From positions 1 to 64,000 of the forward strand of contig NZ_BBWJ01000012.1 in assembly GCF_001463745.1 (NCBI RefSeq): a stretch of DNA of 64,000 nt. The letters are read 5' to 3'. This stretch comes from Aureimonas sp. AU22 (GTDB lineage Bacteria > Pseudomonadota > Alphaproteobacteria > Rhizobiales > Rhizobiaceae). The position numbers and the translations under genes are program-made. Shown here piece after piece: positions 1-10,376 of the stretch; position 1 is the stretch's first letter, and each line of letters begins with the position of its first letter. The notes below the pieces were generated by a model. That model was given only the letters and a program-made list of their open reading frames with translations. It ran no database searches and had not been told where the DNA came from.

Positions 1-1413
1 GTCTTCGACATCGACTACCGCCCCAACCTCTGGGGCCTCGGCGGCCACGACACCGGCGACAACCGCTATGTCGCCTCCGCCGAAGTCTCGGCGCACCTGC
101 GCACGGTGCTGTCCGACTGCGACCTCATCGTCGGCACGGAAGAAGAGGTTCTCATCGCCTCCGGAGAGGCCGACCTCGTTGCGGCGCTAAAAACCATCCG
201 CGCCCATTCGAGCGCTACGATCGTCCTGAAGCGCGGGCCGATGGGCTGCATCGTCTACGACGGCGCCATCCCCGACGATCTCGAACGGGGCATCGTCGGC
301 AAGGGCTTCCCGATCGAGGTCTACAACGTGCTCGGCGCCGGCGACGCCTTCATGTCGGGCTTCCTGCGCGGCTGGCTGCGGGGCGAGCCGCACGCGACGT
401 CCGCAACCTGGGCCAACGCCTGCGGCGCGTTCGCCGTCTCGCGCCTCCTGTGTTCGCCGGAGATCCCGACATGGGACGAGCTGCAGTATTTCCTGGAGCA
501 CGGCAGCCCGCACCGCGCGCTCCGCCGCGACGACGACATCAACCACATTCACTGGGCGACGACGCGCCGGGGCGACTGGCCGAGCCTGCGGGCGCTCGCC
601 ATCGACCACCGCGTGCAACTGGAGGAACTCGCCGGCAACGACGCGGAGCGCCTCGCGCGCATTTCCGCCTTCAAGCGGCTGGCGGTCCAGGCGGCGGCGA
701 GGGTCGCGGACGGGCGCCCCGGCTTCGGCATGCTGATCGACGACAAGCACGGCCGCGAGGCGCTGTTCGACGCCGGCAAGCAGGGCTTCTGGGTGGGCAA
801 GCCGATCGAGGAGCCGGGCTCGCGCCCGCTGCGCTTCGAGTTCGGGCAGGACCTCGGCAGCCGGCTCGTCGACTGGCCGGTGGACCATTGCATCAAGGTC
901 CTCGCCTTCTTCCATCCGGACGATCAGCCTGAGATGAAGGCGGCCCAGATCGACAAGCTACGCACGGCCTTCGAGGCGGCGCGCAAGGTCGGCCGCGAGA
1001 TCCTGATCGAGATCATCGCCGGCAAGCACGGCACGCTCGGACCCGACACGGTGGCGCGGGCCCTCACCGAGCTTTACGATGCCGGCCTCAAGCCTGACTG
1101 GTGGAAGCTGGAGCCCCAGGCGAGCGCGGAGGCCTGGCGGCAGGTCGATGCCGTGATCGCGGCGCGCGATCCCTGGTGCCGGGGCGTGGTGCTGCTCGGA
1201 CTGGAGGCGCCGATCGAGGCGCTGCGCGAGGGTTTTGCGGCCTCGCGTCATGCCGGAACCGTCAAGGGCTTTGCGGTGGGGCGCACGGTCTGGGTGGATG
1301 CCGCGCGCGCCTGGCTGAACGGCGAGATCGACGACGATGCAGCCGTCGCCCAGATGGCCGATCGGTTCGGCACGCTGGTCGAGGCCTGGGACGGAACGAG
1401 CGCGACGGCTTGA
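1..1413 (+). CDS. iolC: IolC-DUF2090 fusion: 5-dehydro-2-deoxygluconokinase with C-terminal aldolase-like domain (5' partial)
   Basis: The frame is open from base 1, so the N-terminus lies outside the window. The visible part starts in the middle of a PfkB/ribokinase sugar kinase and carries its C-terminal signature GAGDAF near base 340, where the Asp is the catalytic base. After about 150 visible residues a second domain follows (HWATTRRGDWPSLRALA onward) that matches DUF2090, a class I aldolase-like TIM barrel. In myo-inositol breakdown the kinase phosphorylates 5-dehydro-2-deoxygluconate, and the fused domain is thought to cleave that phosphate or act close to that step. iolD follows 42 nt downstream on the same strand, then iolE, so this is an inositol operon. 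The family call is firm; the aldolase role of DUF2090 is inference. Confidence 0.93.
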   Translation, partial: VFDIDYRPNLWGLGGHDTGDNRYVASAEVSAHLRTVLSDCDLIVGTEEEVLIASGEADLVAALKTIRAHSSATIVLKRGPMGCIVYDGAIPDDLERGIVGKGFPIEVYNVLGAGDAFMSGFLRGWLRGEPHATSATWANACGAFAVSRLLCSPEIPTWDELQYFLEHGSPHRALRRDDDINHIHWATTRRGDWPSLRALAIDHRVQLEELAGNDAERLARISAFKRLAVQAAARVADGRPGFGMLIDDKHGREALFDAGKQGFWVGKPIEEPGSRPLRFEFGQDLGSRLVDWPVDHCIKVLAFFHPDDQPEMKAAQIDKLRTAFEAARKVGREILIEIIAGKHGTLGPDTVARALTELYDAGLKPDWWKLEPQASAEAWRQVDAVIAARDPWCRGVVLLGLEAPIEALREGFAASRHAGTVKGFAVGRTVWVDAARAWLNGEIDDDAAVAQMADRFGTLVEAWDGTSATA

Positions 1414-1455
1414 AGGCTTGCGCGGCGACAGCATGATCGGGAGGCACGAGACACG

Positions 1456-3309
<1,854 letters not shown>

Positions 3310-3343
3310 TTCTCCTTTCGCAGCCTCATTCGAGATCCGACTC

Positions 3344-4246
3344 ATGATCCGTTTCGGCACCAACCCGATCGCCTGGAGCAACGACGACGACCAGACGATC
3401 GGGGCGCATATCAGCCTGGAGGAATGCCTCGACGACTGCCGGCGCATCGGTTTCGACGGGATCGAGAAGGGCCACAAGATGCCCTCCGACGGCGCCGCGC
3501 TGAAGGCGAAGCTGGCCGAGTTCGGCCTCGTCTTCGTTTCGGGCTGGCACTCTCTGAACCTTCTCACGCAGAGCGTCGAAGCGGAGAAGGCCGCCATCCA
3601 GCCGCATCTCGACATGCTGAAGGCCAACGGCTGCACGGTCTGCATCGTCTGCGAATGCTCGAACGCCATCCACGGCGACGACACGAAGGCCGTGCTGCGC
3701 GACCGGCCCGTCCTCGACGACGGACAATGGGCGGAGTTCGGGCGGAAGCTCGAGGAGGTCGCGGCCTTCTGCGAAGCCCAGGGCATTCACCTCGTCTACC
3801 ATCACCACATGGGCACGATCGTCGAGAGCGAGGCCGAGATCGACCGCTTGATGGCCGAGACGGGTCCCGCGACGAAGCTTCTGCTCGACACCGGCCACGC
3901 CTATTTCGGCGGCGCAGATCCTGCGGCGCTCGCCCGGCGCCACATGGGCCGCGTGCGCCACATCCACGCCAAGAACGTGCGGCCGGCGGTGGCGCGCGAG
4001 GTCGAGACGGAGGACCTCTCGTTCCTCGAAGGCGTGCGGCGCGGCGTCTTCACCGTGCCGGGTGACCCGGAGGGCGGCGTCGACTTCCAGCCCGTCCTCG
4101 AGATCGCGGCCCAACACGGCTACGACGGCTGGCTGGTGATCGAGGCGGAGCAGGACCCGCTGAAGCGGAACCCGTTCGAATACCAGTCGATGGGCCTGAA
4201 GGCGCTCAAGGGTCTTGCGGCCGAGGCCGGTCTGACGAAAAGCTAA
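3344..4246 (+). CDS. iolE: Inosose dehydratase IolE
   Basis: A 300-residue xylose-isomerase-like TIM-barrel protein. IolE removes water from 2-keto-myo-inositol (scyllo-inosose) to give the dione that IolD hydrolyses. Metal-site segments of the AP-endonuclease-2 fold are visible: [28 protein letters not shown] and VIEAEQD, which supply His, Asp, His and Glu ligands. The frame is open further upstream, but the ATG opening [11 protein letters not shown] is the family start and falls just after the iolD stop. The last four bases overlap, tail to tail, the stop of the exonuclease gene on the other strand. No iolG or iolB is visible here. Confidence 0.95.
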   Translation: MIRFGTNPIAWSNDDDQTIGAHISLEECLDDCRRIGFDGIEKGHKMPSDGAALKAKLAEFGLVFVSGWHSLNLLTQSVEAEKAAIQPHLDMLKANGCTVCIVCECSNAIHGDDTKAVLRDRPVLDDGQWAEFGRKLEEVAAFCEAQGIHLVYHHHMGTIVESEAEIDRLMAETGPATKLLLDTGHAYFGGADPAALARRHMGRVRHIHAKNVRPAVAREVETEDLSFLEGVRRGVFTVPGDPEGGVDFQPVLEIAAQHGYDGWLVIEAEQDPLKRNPFEYQSMGLKALKGLAAEAGLTKS

Positions 4247-4782
4247 GCCGGGTTCCGCGCGGCGGCTTCCGCGCGCCGTGCGGCCTCACACCAGAGCTGG
4301 CGCTCGCGTTCGGCATCGCCCAGCGCCCGGTGATCCGGGGTCGCCTCGCGGCCCATGCGCTCGATCTCCTTGAGGATCGCCTGGGCCTCCTCGGCGCGAT
4401 CGGACCCGAGATGACGCGCGACGATGTCCGCCCGCGCCTCCTCCGTATCCTTCAGGCGCAATGCATGGCGCGGCTGGCCGCCACCACGCAGGAGGACGCT
4501 CAGCCACTTGCCGTCCCATGAGGGGGCGCTGGCATAAAGGGCGTGCGGTGCCAGCACCTCCAGCATCCGCCCCGCGAGCGCTTCGGCGGCGAGCCCCTCC
4601 CGTTCCAGCCGCTCGCGGGTGATGCCGTGGATGCCTTCGGCCTCGGCTTCCCAATCGGTCCAGTCCGGCTCCGGGCGGATCAGGTGGCTCTCCCCCTCGC
4701 CCGTCTCGAAGACCCAGGCGACCTCGACGGGAAAGCTCTTGCGGTTGAGGGACGAGGCCTCGAAGTCGAGAAAGACGATCAT
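4243..4782 (-). CDS. DEDDh 3'-5' exonuclease-like protein (RNase T / PolIII epsilon fold)
   Basis: A 179-residue protein opening with [13 protein letters not shown]. The D-x-E pair (Asp6, Glu8) is the first metal-binding motif of DEDD exonucleases. A later HxxxxD (DHRALGD, about residue 150) fits the third motif of the DEDDh subgroup. The IHGIT segment around residue 51 is also typical of epsilon/RNase T-like proteins. No other domain is present, so it is a stand-alone exonuclease of unknown substrate, DNA or RNA. Its stop overlaps the iolE stop by 4 nt, and a strong hairpin separates it from the upstream hydrolase gene on the same strand, so it probably has its own promoter. Confidence 0.85.
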   Translation of the reverse strand: MIVFLDFEASSLNRKSFPVEVAWVFETGEGESHLIRPEPDWTDWEAEAEGIHGITRERLEREGLAAEALAGRMLEVLAPHALYASAPSWDGKWLSVLLRGGGQPRHALRLKDTEEARADIVARHLGSDRAEEAQAILKEIERMGREATPDHRALGDAERERQLWCEAARRAEAAARNPA

Positions 4783-4797
4783 GGGCTCCCAACGAAG

Positions 4798-4825
4798 AAG
4801 GCCGGCGGATCGCTCCGCCGGCCTT
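4798..4825 (-). terminator. Hairpin terminator of the SDR-FAH operon
   Basis: A perfect 12-bp stem (AAGGCCGGCGGA and its complement) with a 4-nt loop lies 19 nt past the FAH-family stop on the minus strand. The run after the stem is only moderately T-rich (CTTCTTCG). It lies before the start of the exonuclease gene. Confidence 0.75.
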
Positions 4826-4844
4826 TCGATTCGGTCCGCCGCTG

Positions 4845-5696
4845 TCAGCCCTGATAGGCCTTCACGTTCTGGCGCTGCTCGCCAAGGCCTTCGACGCCGA
4901 GGCGCATGACGTTGCCGGGCTTCAGCCAGACGGGCTCAGGCTTGATGCCCATGCCGACGCCGGGCGGCGTGCCGGTGGTGATGACGTCGCCCGGCTGCAG
5001 GCTCATGAACTGCGAGATGTAGTGGACGAGATGAGCGACGCCGAAAACCATCGTCTTCGTGGAGCCGTCCTGGTAGCGGTGGCCATCGACCTCCAGCCAC
5101 ATCGAGAGCGCTTGCGGATCCGCGACCTCGTCTCGCGTCACGAGCCAGGGGCCGATCGGGCCGAACGTATCGGCCGACTTGCCCTTCACCCACTGGCCGC
5201 CGCGCTCGGCCTGGAAGTGGCGCTCGGAAATGTCGTTGACGACGCAGTAGCCGGCAACATGGTTCAACGCGTCGGCTTCCGAGACGTAGCGCGCCTCGGT
5301 GCCGATCACGACGCCGAGTTCGACCTCCCAGTCGGGCTTGATCGAGCCCTTGGGAATCACAACGTCGTCGTTCGGGCCGACGATGGCGCTCGTCGCCTTC
5401 ATGAAGAGGACGGGCTCCGCCGGCACCGCCATGCCGCTTTCCGCGGCGTGGTCGGCATAGTTCAGGCCGACGCAGATGAACTTGCCGACGCGACCGACGC
5501 AGGGGCCGATGCGTGGGCTCCCCTCGATCGCCGGGAGCGCATTCAGATCGGCCGCGCGGATCTTCTGGAGCCCGGCATCCGACAGCGCCTCGCCGGCGAT
5601 GTCGTCGACGATGCCGGACAGATCGCGGATGCTGCCGTCCTCCAGGCGGATGGCCGGGCGTTCCTGACCGTTCGGACCGACGCGGAGAAGCTTCAT
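4845..5696 (-). CDS. Fumarylacetoacetate-hydrolase family protein, probably a 2,4-diketo-3-deoxy-sugar-acid hydrolase
   Basis: A 283-residue FAH-fold enzyme. The segment FICVGLNYADHAAE and the metal-binding stretch DWEVELGVVIG (two Glu ligands) followed by VVNDISER are hallmarks of the family, which cleaves or hydrates C-C bonds next to a 1,3-diketo group. The gene lies 11 nt downstream of an SDR dehydrogenase, with a LacI regulator upstream. That trio matches the known non-phosphorylating route for L-rhamnonate or L-fuconate, in which an SDR oxidises 2-keto-3-deoxy-aldonate and an FAH protein hydrolyses the diketo product. The substrate is inference; ureidoglycolate lyase or homoprotocatechuate isomerase activity cannot be excluded from sequence alone. 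Confidence 0.88.
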   Translation of the reverse strand: MKLLRVGPNGQERPAIRLEDGSIRDLSGIVDDIAGEALSDAGLQKIRAADLNALPAIEGSPRIGPCVGRVGKFICVGLNYADHAAESGMAVPAEPVLFMKATSAIVGPNDDVVIPKGSIKPDWEVELGVVIGTEARYVSEADALNHVAGYCVVNDISERHFQAERGGQWVKGKSADTFGPIGPWLVTRDEVADPQALSMWLEVDGHRYQDGSTKTMVFGVAHLVHYISQFMSLQPGDVITTGTPPGVGMGIKPEPVWLKPGNVMRLGVEGLGEQRQNVKAYQG

Positions 5697-5707
5697 GGGT
5701 TCGTCCC

Positions 5708-6454
5708 TCAGTAGGTGGTTCGGCCGCCCGACAGGTCGAAGACCGAGGCGGTGGTAAAGGAATTGTCCTTGGAGACGAGCCAGGCCACCATCGCGGCGGC
5801 CTCCTCGACCTCCAGGAACCGGCCGCGCGGGATGCGCACCAGCATGTAGTCGATGAACTCGGGCGTCAGCGTCTCGAGGATGCGCGTCTTGGCGGTCGCG
5901 GGCGTGATCGCGTTGACGGCGATGTCGTGCTTGGCGAGTTCCTTGCCGAGCGACTTCGTCAAGCCGATGACGCCGGCCTTGGCGGCCGAATAGGCCGAGA
6001 GGTTCGGGTTACCCTCCTTGCCGGCGACCGACGAGATGTTGACGATGCGCCCGTAGTTGCGCGCCTTCATCGCCGGCACCACCGTACGGTTGACGTAGAA
6101 CGTGCCGTTCAGGTTGATCTCGACGACACGGCGCCATTCCGCCGGGTCGTATTCGTCGACGGGCGCGTTGTTGCCGGCGACGCCCGCCGAATTCACGAGG
6201 ATCGAGACCGGCCCGACCTCGGATTCCGTCGCCACGTGGGCGCGGCCGAGACCCTCGAGATCGGTGATGTCCACGGTCTGCGAGAATGCGGCCTCGCCCA
6301 ACGCCGCCTTGGCGTCTTCGAGAAGGCCGGCGTCGAGGTCCCACAGGCTGACGCGGGCGCCGGACGCGATCAGGCGCTGCGCCACGGCGAAGCCTATGCC
6401 TTGCGCGCCGCCGGTGACGACGGCGACCTGCCCGTCGAGGTCTATACGGTTCAT
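5708..6454 (-). CDS. SDR-family oxidoreductase, probably 2-keto-3-deoxy-sugar-acid dehydrogenase
   Basis: A 248-residue classical short-chain dehydrogenase: TGGAQGIG (residues 14-21) binds the dinucleotide, NSAG follows near residue 88, and the catalytic set is Ser142, Tyr155 and Lys159 in YSAAK. Asp39 at the end of beta-2 (SLWDLD) points to NAD rather than NADP. I chose the ATG at 6454 because GGGAGGGG lies 6-13 nt before it; an in-frame ATG 15 nt upstream has no such site. It forms an operon with the FAH gene. The likely job is C4 oxidation of a 2-keto-3-deoxy-L-rhamnonate or fuconate type acid (inference from the neighbour). Confidence 0.9.
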   Translation of the reverse strand: MNRIDLDGQVAVVTGGAQGIGFAVAQRLIASGARVSLWDLDAGLLEDAKAALGEAAFSQTVDITDLEGLGRAHVATESEVGPVSILVNSAGVAGNNAPVDEYDPAEWRRVVEINLNGTFYVNRTVVPAMKARNYGRIVNISSVAGKEGNPNLSAYSAAKAGVIGLTKSLGKELAKHDIAVNAITPATAKTRILETLTPEFIDYMLVRIPRGRFLEVEEAAAMVAWLVSKDNSFTTASVFDLSGGRTTY

Positions 6455-6485
6455 GGCTTCCCCTCCCAAGGTCGCGATGCCCCTA

Positions 6486-6499
6486 GTTTAACGTTACAC
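6486..6499 (-). promoter_or_regulatory. Candidate LacI-family operator before the SDR-FAH operon
   Basis: On the minus strand the sequence TGTAACGTTAAACT contains the perfect 8-bp palindrome TAACGTTA (6489-6496), with the central CpG usual in LacI/GalR-family operators. It lies about 32-45 nt upstream of the SDR start and just past the end of the LacI-type gene. That the neighbouring regulator binds it is inference. Confidence 0.6.
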
Positions 6500-6520
6500 G
6501 CCTTGTGCGGCAAGCCAGTC

Positions 6521-7543
6521 TCAACCTGTCTCCCCGGGCAGGAAGGCGACGGGAAGGCAGAGATCCTGCGCGTCGAAGCGCCCCGTTTCCAGCCGCTTCA
6601 GCATCGCCTCGCCCGCCCGCTCGCCGAGTTCGTAGGCCGGGGACGCCAGCGTCGTCAGGCGCGGGCGGGCGTGGCGGTGGGCGGGAAAGTCGTTGAAGCC
6701 GACCACGCGCACGGTGCCCGGCACGGCGACGCCCCGGTCGAGGAGATGGAGAAGCGCGGCGGAGGCGATCTGGTCGTTGGCGCCCCACACCGCGCCGGGC
6801 AGGCCATGGGCGCCGATCCAGGCCCCGAGCGCCTCCTGCACGGCGGAGAAATCGTCGTGATCGACCGGGAGCATGCCCATGGGAGGGGCTCGGAACCCCT
6901 GCGCCAAGCCCGCCAAGCGATTCTCGATCGCCGGCCAGGTCTGGCGCGGCAGCATGGCGAGGACGGACGAAACGCCGAGCCGCGCCAGATGCTCGCCGAT
7001 CCGGCGCCCTCCCCCTTCGTCGTCCTGACGCACGAGGCAGAGGTCGAGCCCGGCGGGGTCGATCACTTCTTGGAACAGCACCACCGGCTGCCCGAGGCCG
7101 CAGAGACGGCTGACCACGTCGAGGCGCGCGTCGCGCGTGCCCGAGACCATGGCGCAGAGCCCTCCGACATCGTAGTTGCGCATGAGGCCGGAACTCGCGA
7201 GCGCATCCGGGTGCAGGCCGGAGAGGGTGAGCGTCCAGTCCGCGCGGTTGAGGACGTTGGCGAGGCCGGCCACCAGCTGGGCGGTGAAGAAGTTGGCGAG
7301 GAAGGCCGGCGATTCGTCGACGATCACCATGCCGATCGACCGTGGTCCCGCGCCGCGCAGGTTTCTTGCGCTCGCTTGCCTCCGATAGCCGAGCCGCTCG
7401 ATCGCCGCCTCGACGCGCGCGCGGGCCGCGGCGCCCACGAACTGCGTCTTGTTGTTGATGACGTTGGAGACGGTCATCGCCGAGACGCCGGCCTCGCGCG
7501 CGACATCCTTGATCGTCGCCCGGCTCTGCCTGTCGGCGCTCAT
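6521..7543 (-). CDS. LacI-family transcriptional regulator
   Basis: A 340-residue repressor. The N-terminal helix-turn-helix reads TIKDVAREAGVSAMTVSNVINN (residues 10-31, shown here as two parts: TIKDVAREAG and VSAMTVSNVINN), with the hinge region around residue 50-60, followed by a periplasmic-binding-protein-like effector domain (GMVIVDESPAF onward). The ATG at 7543 is preceded by GGAG at a good distance; the frame runs 26 codons further upstream but without family similarity. It lies upstream of the SDR-FAH pair on the same strand, with a LacI-type dyad in the gap. The inducer is probably a sugar or sugar acid of that pathway. Confidence 0.92.
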   Translation of the reverse strand: MSADRQSRATIKDVAREAGVSAMTVSNVINNKTQFVGAAARARVEAAIERLGYRRQASARNLRGAGPRSIGMVIVDESPAFLANFFTAQLVAGLANVLNRADWTLTLSGLHPDALASSGLMRNYDVGGLCAMVSGTRDARLDVVSRLCGLGQPVVLFQEVIDPAGLDLCLVRQDDEGGGRRIGEHLARLGVSSVLAMLPRQTWPAIENRLAGLAQGFRAPPMGMLPVDHDDFSAVQEALGAWIGAHGLPGAVWGANDQIASAALLHLLDRGVAVPGTVRVVGFNDFPAHRHARPRLTTLASPAYELGERAGEAMLKRLETGRFDAQDLCLPVAFLPGETG

Positions 7544-7633
7544 GCGTCTCCATGTCTCCGCCCCGGACGCCGAGCGGCGCCGCCGGCACAAGTCATAGCG
7601 AGGGAACGCGCCCCCCGCCAAGCCCGACGAGCC

Positions 7634-7792
7634 TCAGGTCGGGTTGTTCGGCGGGGTCGTGGTGCCCGGTGCCATCTCGGTGCCCATCAGGCCGAACCAG
7701 TCCGACCAGAGCCCGATCAGGAACAGGGCCACTAGTATGGCCACCACGATCAGAACCGTCGCCTGACCCCGCGTCCGCTTTCCCTCTGGCAT
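7634..7792 (-). CDS. Small single-span membrane protein, unknown function
   Basis: A 52-residue ORF: a short basic N-terminus (MPEGKRTRGQ), one hydrophobic helix (ATVLIVVAILVALFLIGLW, residues 11-29) and a Pro/Thr/Asn-rich tail. The start at 7792 has AAAGGGG upstream. It lies between the sit operon and the LacI gene with no obvious partner. Proteins of this shape are common in Hyphomicrobiales genomes and have no assigned role. I rate it as a real gene because of the clean TM pattern and ribosome site. Confidence 0.6.
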   Translation of the reverse strand: MPEGKRTRGQATVLIVVAILVALFLIGLWSDWFGLMGTEMAPGTTTPPNNPT

Positions 7793-7873
7793 GATGCCCC
7801 TTTCGCTAAACCCTGTCGGAAACTCCCAACGGCTGCGGACCACCCGAGTTTCCTGCAAAATCGTCAGCCGGGA

Positions 7874-8716
7874 TCAGGACCCCGCGGCTTCCTCTACTTC
7901 ACGCGGCGCCCGGTGGCCGAAGAGGAGAGCGAGGATCCAGCCCGCCGACATGACGAGAACCACGGTCGGAGCCGGCGCGCTGTCGAGCAACACCGAAAGG
8001 TAGATGCCGAGCGTCGAGGCGAAGGCGGCAACGACGCTCGCCACTACCAGCATGCGGCCGAAGGAACGGGTGAGGAGGAAGGCCGTCGCGCCCGGTGCGA
8101 TCAGGAGGGCCACCACGAGAATGATGCCGACCGCCTGCATCGATGCGACGATCGCCGCCGACAGCGCGGCGAGAAGTCCGTAATGCAGGAAGCGCACCGG
8201 CAGGCCCGATACGCGCGCCTGAACCCCGTCGAAGCTGTGAAGCAAGAGGCTGCGCCAAGACAGGAGCACGAAGAGAAGAACCGGCAGGACGATCAGCGAG
8301 ATCTCGAGGAGATCGCCGGGCACGAGGCCGAGGAGGTCGCCGAACAGGATGTGGTCGATATGAAGACCGGAGCGCACCTTGGCGTGGAGCACGATCCCCA
8401 GCGCGAACATGCCGGCGAAGGCGACGCCCATGGCGGTGTCTTGCCGGATGCGGCTGTTGTTCTTGAGGAACCCCGAGCCTGCCGCGCAGAAGAGGCCGGC
8501 GGCGAACGCGCCGAGCGCCAGCGGCAGGCCGGCGGCATAGGCCAGCACGATGCCGGGCAGGACGGCGTGGGAGACGGCGTCCCCCATCAACGACCAGCCC
8601 TTCAGCACCAGGAAGCAGGACAGGAGCGCGCACGGCACTGCGATCAGCAGTCCAGCCAGGAAGGCGACTTGCAGGAAATCGATCTGGAAGGGGAAGACGA
8701 GATCGGCCGCACTCAT
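7874..8716 (-). CDS. sitD: Metal ABC transporter permease SitD
   Basis: A 280-residue ABC-3-family permease with about eight hydrophobic segments. It opens MSAADLVFPFQIDFLQ and carries the family segment LKGWSLMGDAVSHAVLPG. It overlaps the stop of the upstream permease gene by 4 nt (ATGA at 8713-8716), which indicates translational coupling. It is the last gene of sitABCD and should pair with SitC in the inner membrane to form the channel for Mn(II) or Fe(II). Assignment to the Sit subfamily rests mainly on SitA. A zinc (Znu) system is less likely because those usually have a single permease. Confidence 0.92.
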   Translation of the reverse strand: MSAADLVFPFQIDFLQVAFLAGLLIAVPCALLSCFLVLKGWSLMGDAVSHAVLPGIVLAYAAGLPLALGAFAAGLFCAAGSGFLKNNSRIRQDTAMGVAFAGMFALGIVLHAKVRSGLHIDHILFGDLLGLVPGDLLEISLIVLPVLLFVLLSWRSLLLHSFDGVQARVSGLPVRFLHYGLLAALSAAIVASMQAVGIILVVALLIAPGATAFLLTRSFGRMLVVASVVAAFASTLGIYLSVLLDSAPAPTVVLVMSAGWILALLFGHRAPREVEEAAGS

Positions 8717-9576
8717 GCCCCTGCCCCGCGCGTCGCCGCGTCCGCGCGCCGCCGCGCGGCGAGCATGCCGTGACGGGGCGCGAAGACGAAGGCGAGAAGG
8801 AAGAGAACGGTCTGGAGAACGACGATGACGCCGCCCGTCGCCCCGTCGAGGAAGTAGCTGCCGTAGGCGCCGACCCCGCTCGTGACGGCACCGATGGCGA
8901 CGGAGAGCGCGATCATTCGGTCGAACCGGTCGGTGAGGAGATAGGCCGTCGCGCCCGGTGTCACCACGGCGGCGACCACGAGAAAGGCGCCCACCGTCTG
9001 CATGGCGGCGACAGTCGAGGCGCTGAGGAGCGTGAAGAACAGGGCGCGCCAGAGCGTCGGGTTGAGGCCGATCGTGCGCGCGTGGTTCTCGTCGAAGAAC
9101 ACGGCCATGAGGCTGCGCCAGGCGAGGAGCAGGATCGCCAGCGTCACGACCGAGATGATGACGAGCTGAGCCGTGTCGGCCGGGGTGACGGCCAGGATGT
9201 TGCCGAGCACGATCGCCTGGATGTCCACCGGCACCGGCGAGATCGACACCATGAAGAGGCCGAGGCCGAAGAACGAGGTGAAGATCAGCCCGATCACCAC
9301 GTCCTCCTTGAGCCGCGAGACGCGCGAGATGAGGAGGATGGCGACGGCGGCGAGGCCGCCGGAGAGGAAGGCGCCGACCGAGAAGGGCAGACCCAGCATG
9401 TAGGCGCCGGCGACGCCCGGCACGATGGAATGGGACAGGGCGTCGCCGATCAGCGACCAGCCCTTCAGCACCACGAAGGCGGAGAGAAAGGCGCAGACGC
9501 CGCCGACGAGGGTCGAGACCCAGATGGCGTTGCGCATGTAGTCGTAGGTGAAGGGCTCGAGGAGCACGGCGCTCAC
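8713..9576 (-). CDS. sitC: Metal ABC transporter permease SitC
   Basis: A 287-residue ABC-3-family permease, paralogous to the next gene (LKGWSLIGDALSHSIVPGVAG is the matching segment, split here as LKGWSLIGDA and LSHSIVPGVAG). The start is GTG, overlapping the sitB stop in GTGA at 9573-9576. Two different permeases with one ATPase and one binding protein is the SitABCD/YfeABCD layout for manganese and ferrous iron import. The C-terminus is basic and cytoplasmic. Confidence 0.92.
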   Translation of the reverse strand: MSAVLLEPFTYDYMRNAIWVSTLVGGVCAFLSAFVVLKGWSLIGDALSHSIVPGVAGAYMLGLPFSVGAFLSGGLAAVAILLISRVSRLKEDVVIGLIFTSFFGLGLFMVSISPVPVDIQAIVLGNILAVTPADTAQLVIISVVTLAILLLAWRSLMAVFFDENHARTIGLNPTLWRALFFTLLSASTVAAMQTVGAFLVVAAVVTPGATAYLLTDRFDRMIALSVAIGAVTSGVGAYGSYFLDGATGGVIVVLQTVLFLLAFVFAPRHGMLAARRRADAATRGAGA

Positions 9577-10376
9577 GCGTAGGCACCCACCGGCTCGGGC
9601 GTGGCGCCGTCCATCGGCGGCACCGCGCCGGGCAGGACGCCGCCGCGCAGTGCCCCGCCGAACGCACGCTCCAGGTGGGCTCGCGTGAAGACTTCCGCGG
9701 TCGGACCGACGGCCAGCACCGTGCGGTTGACGAGGATCGCCCGGTCGCAGAAATCGGGCACGGCGGCGAGGTTGTGGGTCGAGACGAGCATCGCGGCGCC
9801 TTCCCTGCGCAGATCCTTCAGAAGCGCGATGATCGCCTCTTCGGTGCGAAGGTCGACGCCGGTGAAGGGCTCGTCGAGAAGGATCACCTCCGCCCCTTGC
9901 GCCAGCGCGCGGGCCAGGAAGACGCGCTTCTTCTGGCCTCCCGAGAGCTCGCCGATCTGGCGCTTGCGGAAGTCGGCCATGCCGACCCGCGCGAGCGCCG
10001 CGCTCACTGCTTCACGGTCCCGGGGTTTTGCTCGCCGCAGCCAGCCCATGTGACCGTAGCGGCCCATGGTGACGACGTCCTCCACGAGGACGGGGAAGTT
10101 CCAGTCGATCTCCTCGCTCTGCGGCACGTAGGCGACGCGGTTGCCCGTGAGCGCCTGGGTAACCGGCGCGCCGAGGATCGAGACGCGGCCCGCCGACTGG
10201 GGCACGAGGCCGAGCACCGACTTGAAGAGCGTCGACTTGCCGCCGCCGTTGACGCCGACCAGCGCCGTGATGGATCCCCGCGGAACGGTGAAGGACGCCT
10301 CGCGTAGGGCGACGTGGCCGTTGCGGTAGACGACGGTGAGGCCGCTCGCCTCGATGCCGAGGGATGACGCGCTCAC
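9573..10376 (-). CDS. sitB: Metal ABC transporter ATP-binding protein SitB
   Basis: A 267-residue ABC ATPase: Walker A GVNGGGKST (41-49), signature LSGGQ (144-148), Walker B VILLDEP (164-170) and the H-loop His at about 201 in STHN. The GTG start overlaps the sitA stop as GTGA. The last 30 or so residues form a Gly/Pro-rich tail, a little longer than usual. It powers import through SitC and SitD. The upstream frame is open for a long way but only as an antisense artefact inside sitA. Confidence 0.95.
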   Translation of the reverse strand: MSASSLGIEASGLTVVYRNGHVALREASFTVPRGSITALVGVNGGGKSTLFKSVLGLVPQSAGRVSILGAPVTQALTGNRVAYVPQSEEIDWNFPVLVEDVVTMGRYGHMGWLRRAKPRDREAVSAALARVGMADFRKRQIGELSGGQKKRVFLARALAQGAEVILLDEPFTGVDLRTEEAIIALLKDLRREGAAMLVSTHNLAAVPDFCDRAILVNRTVLAVGPTAEVFTRAHLERAFGGALRGGVLPGAVPPMDGATPEPVGAYA

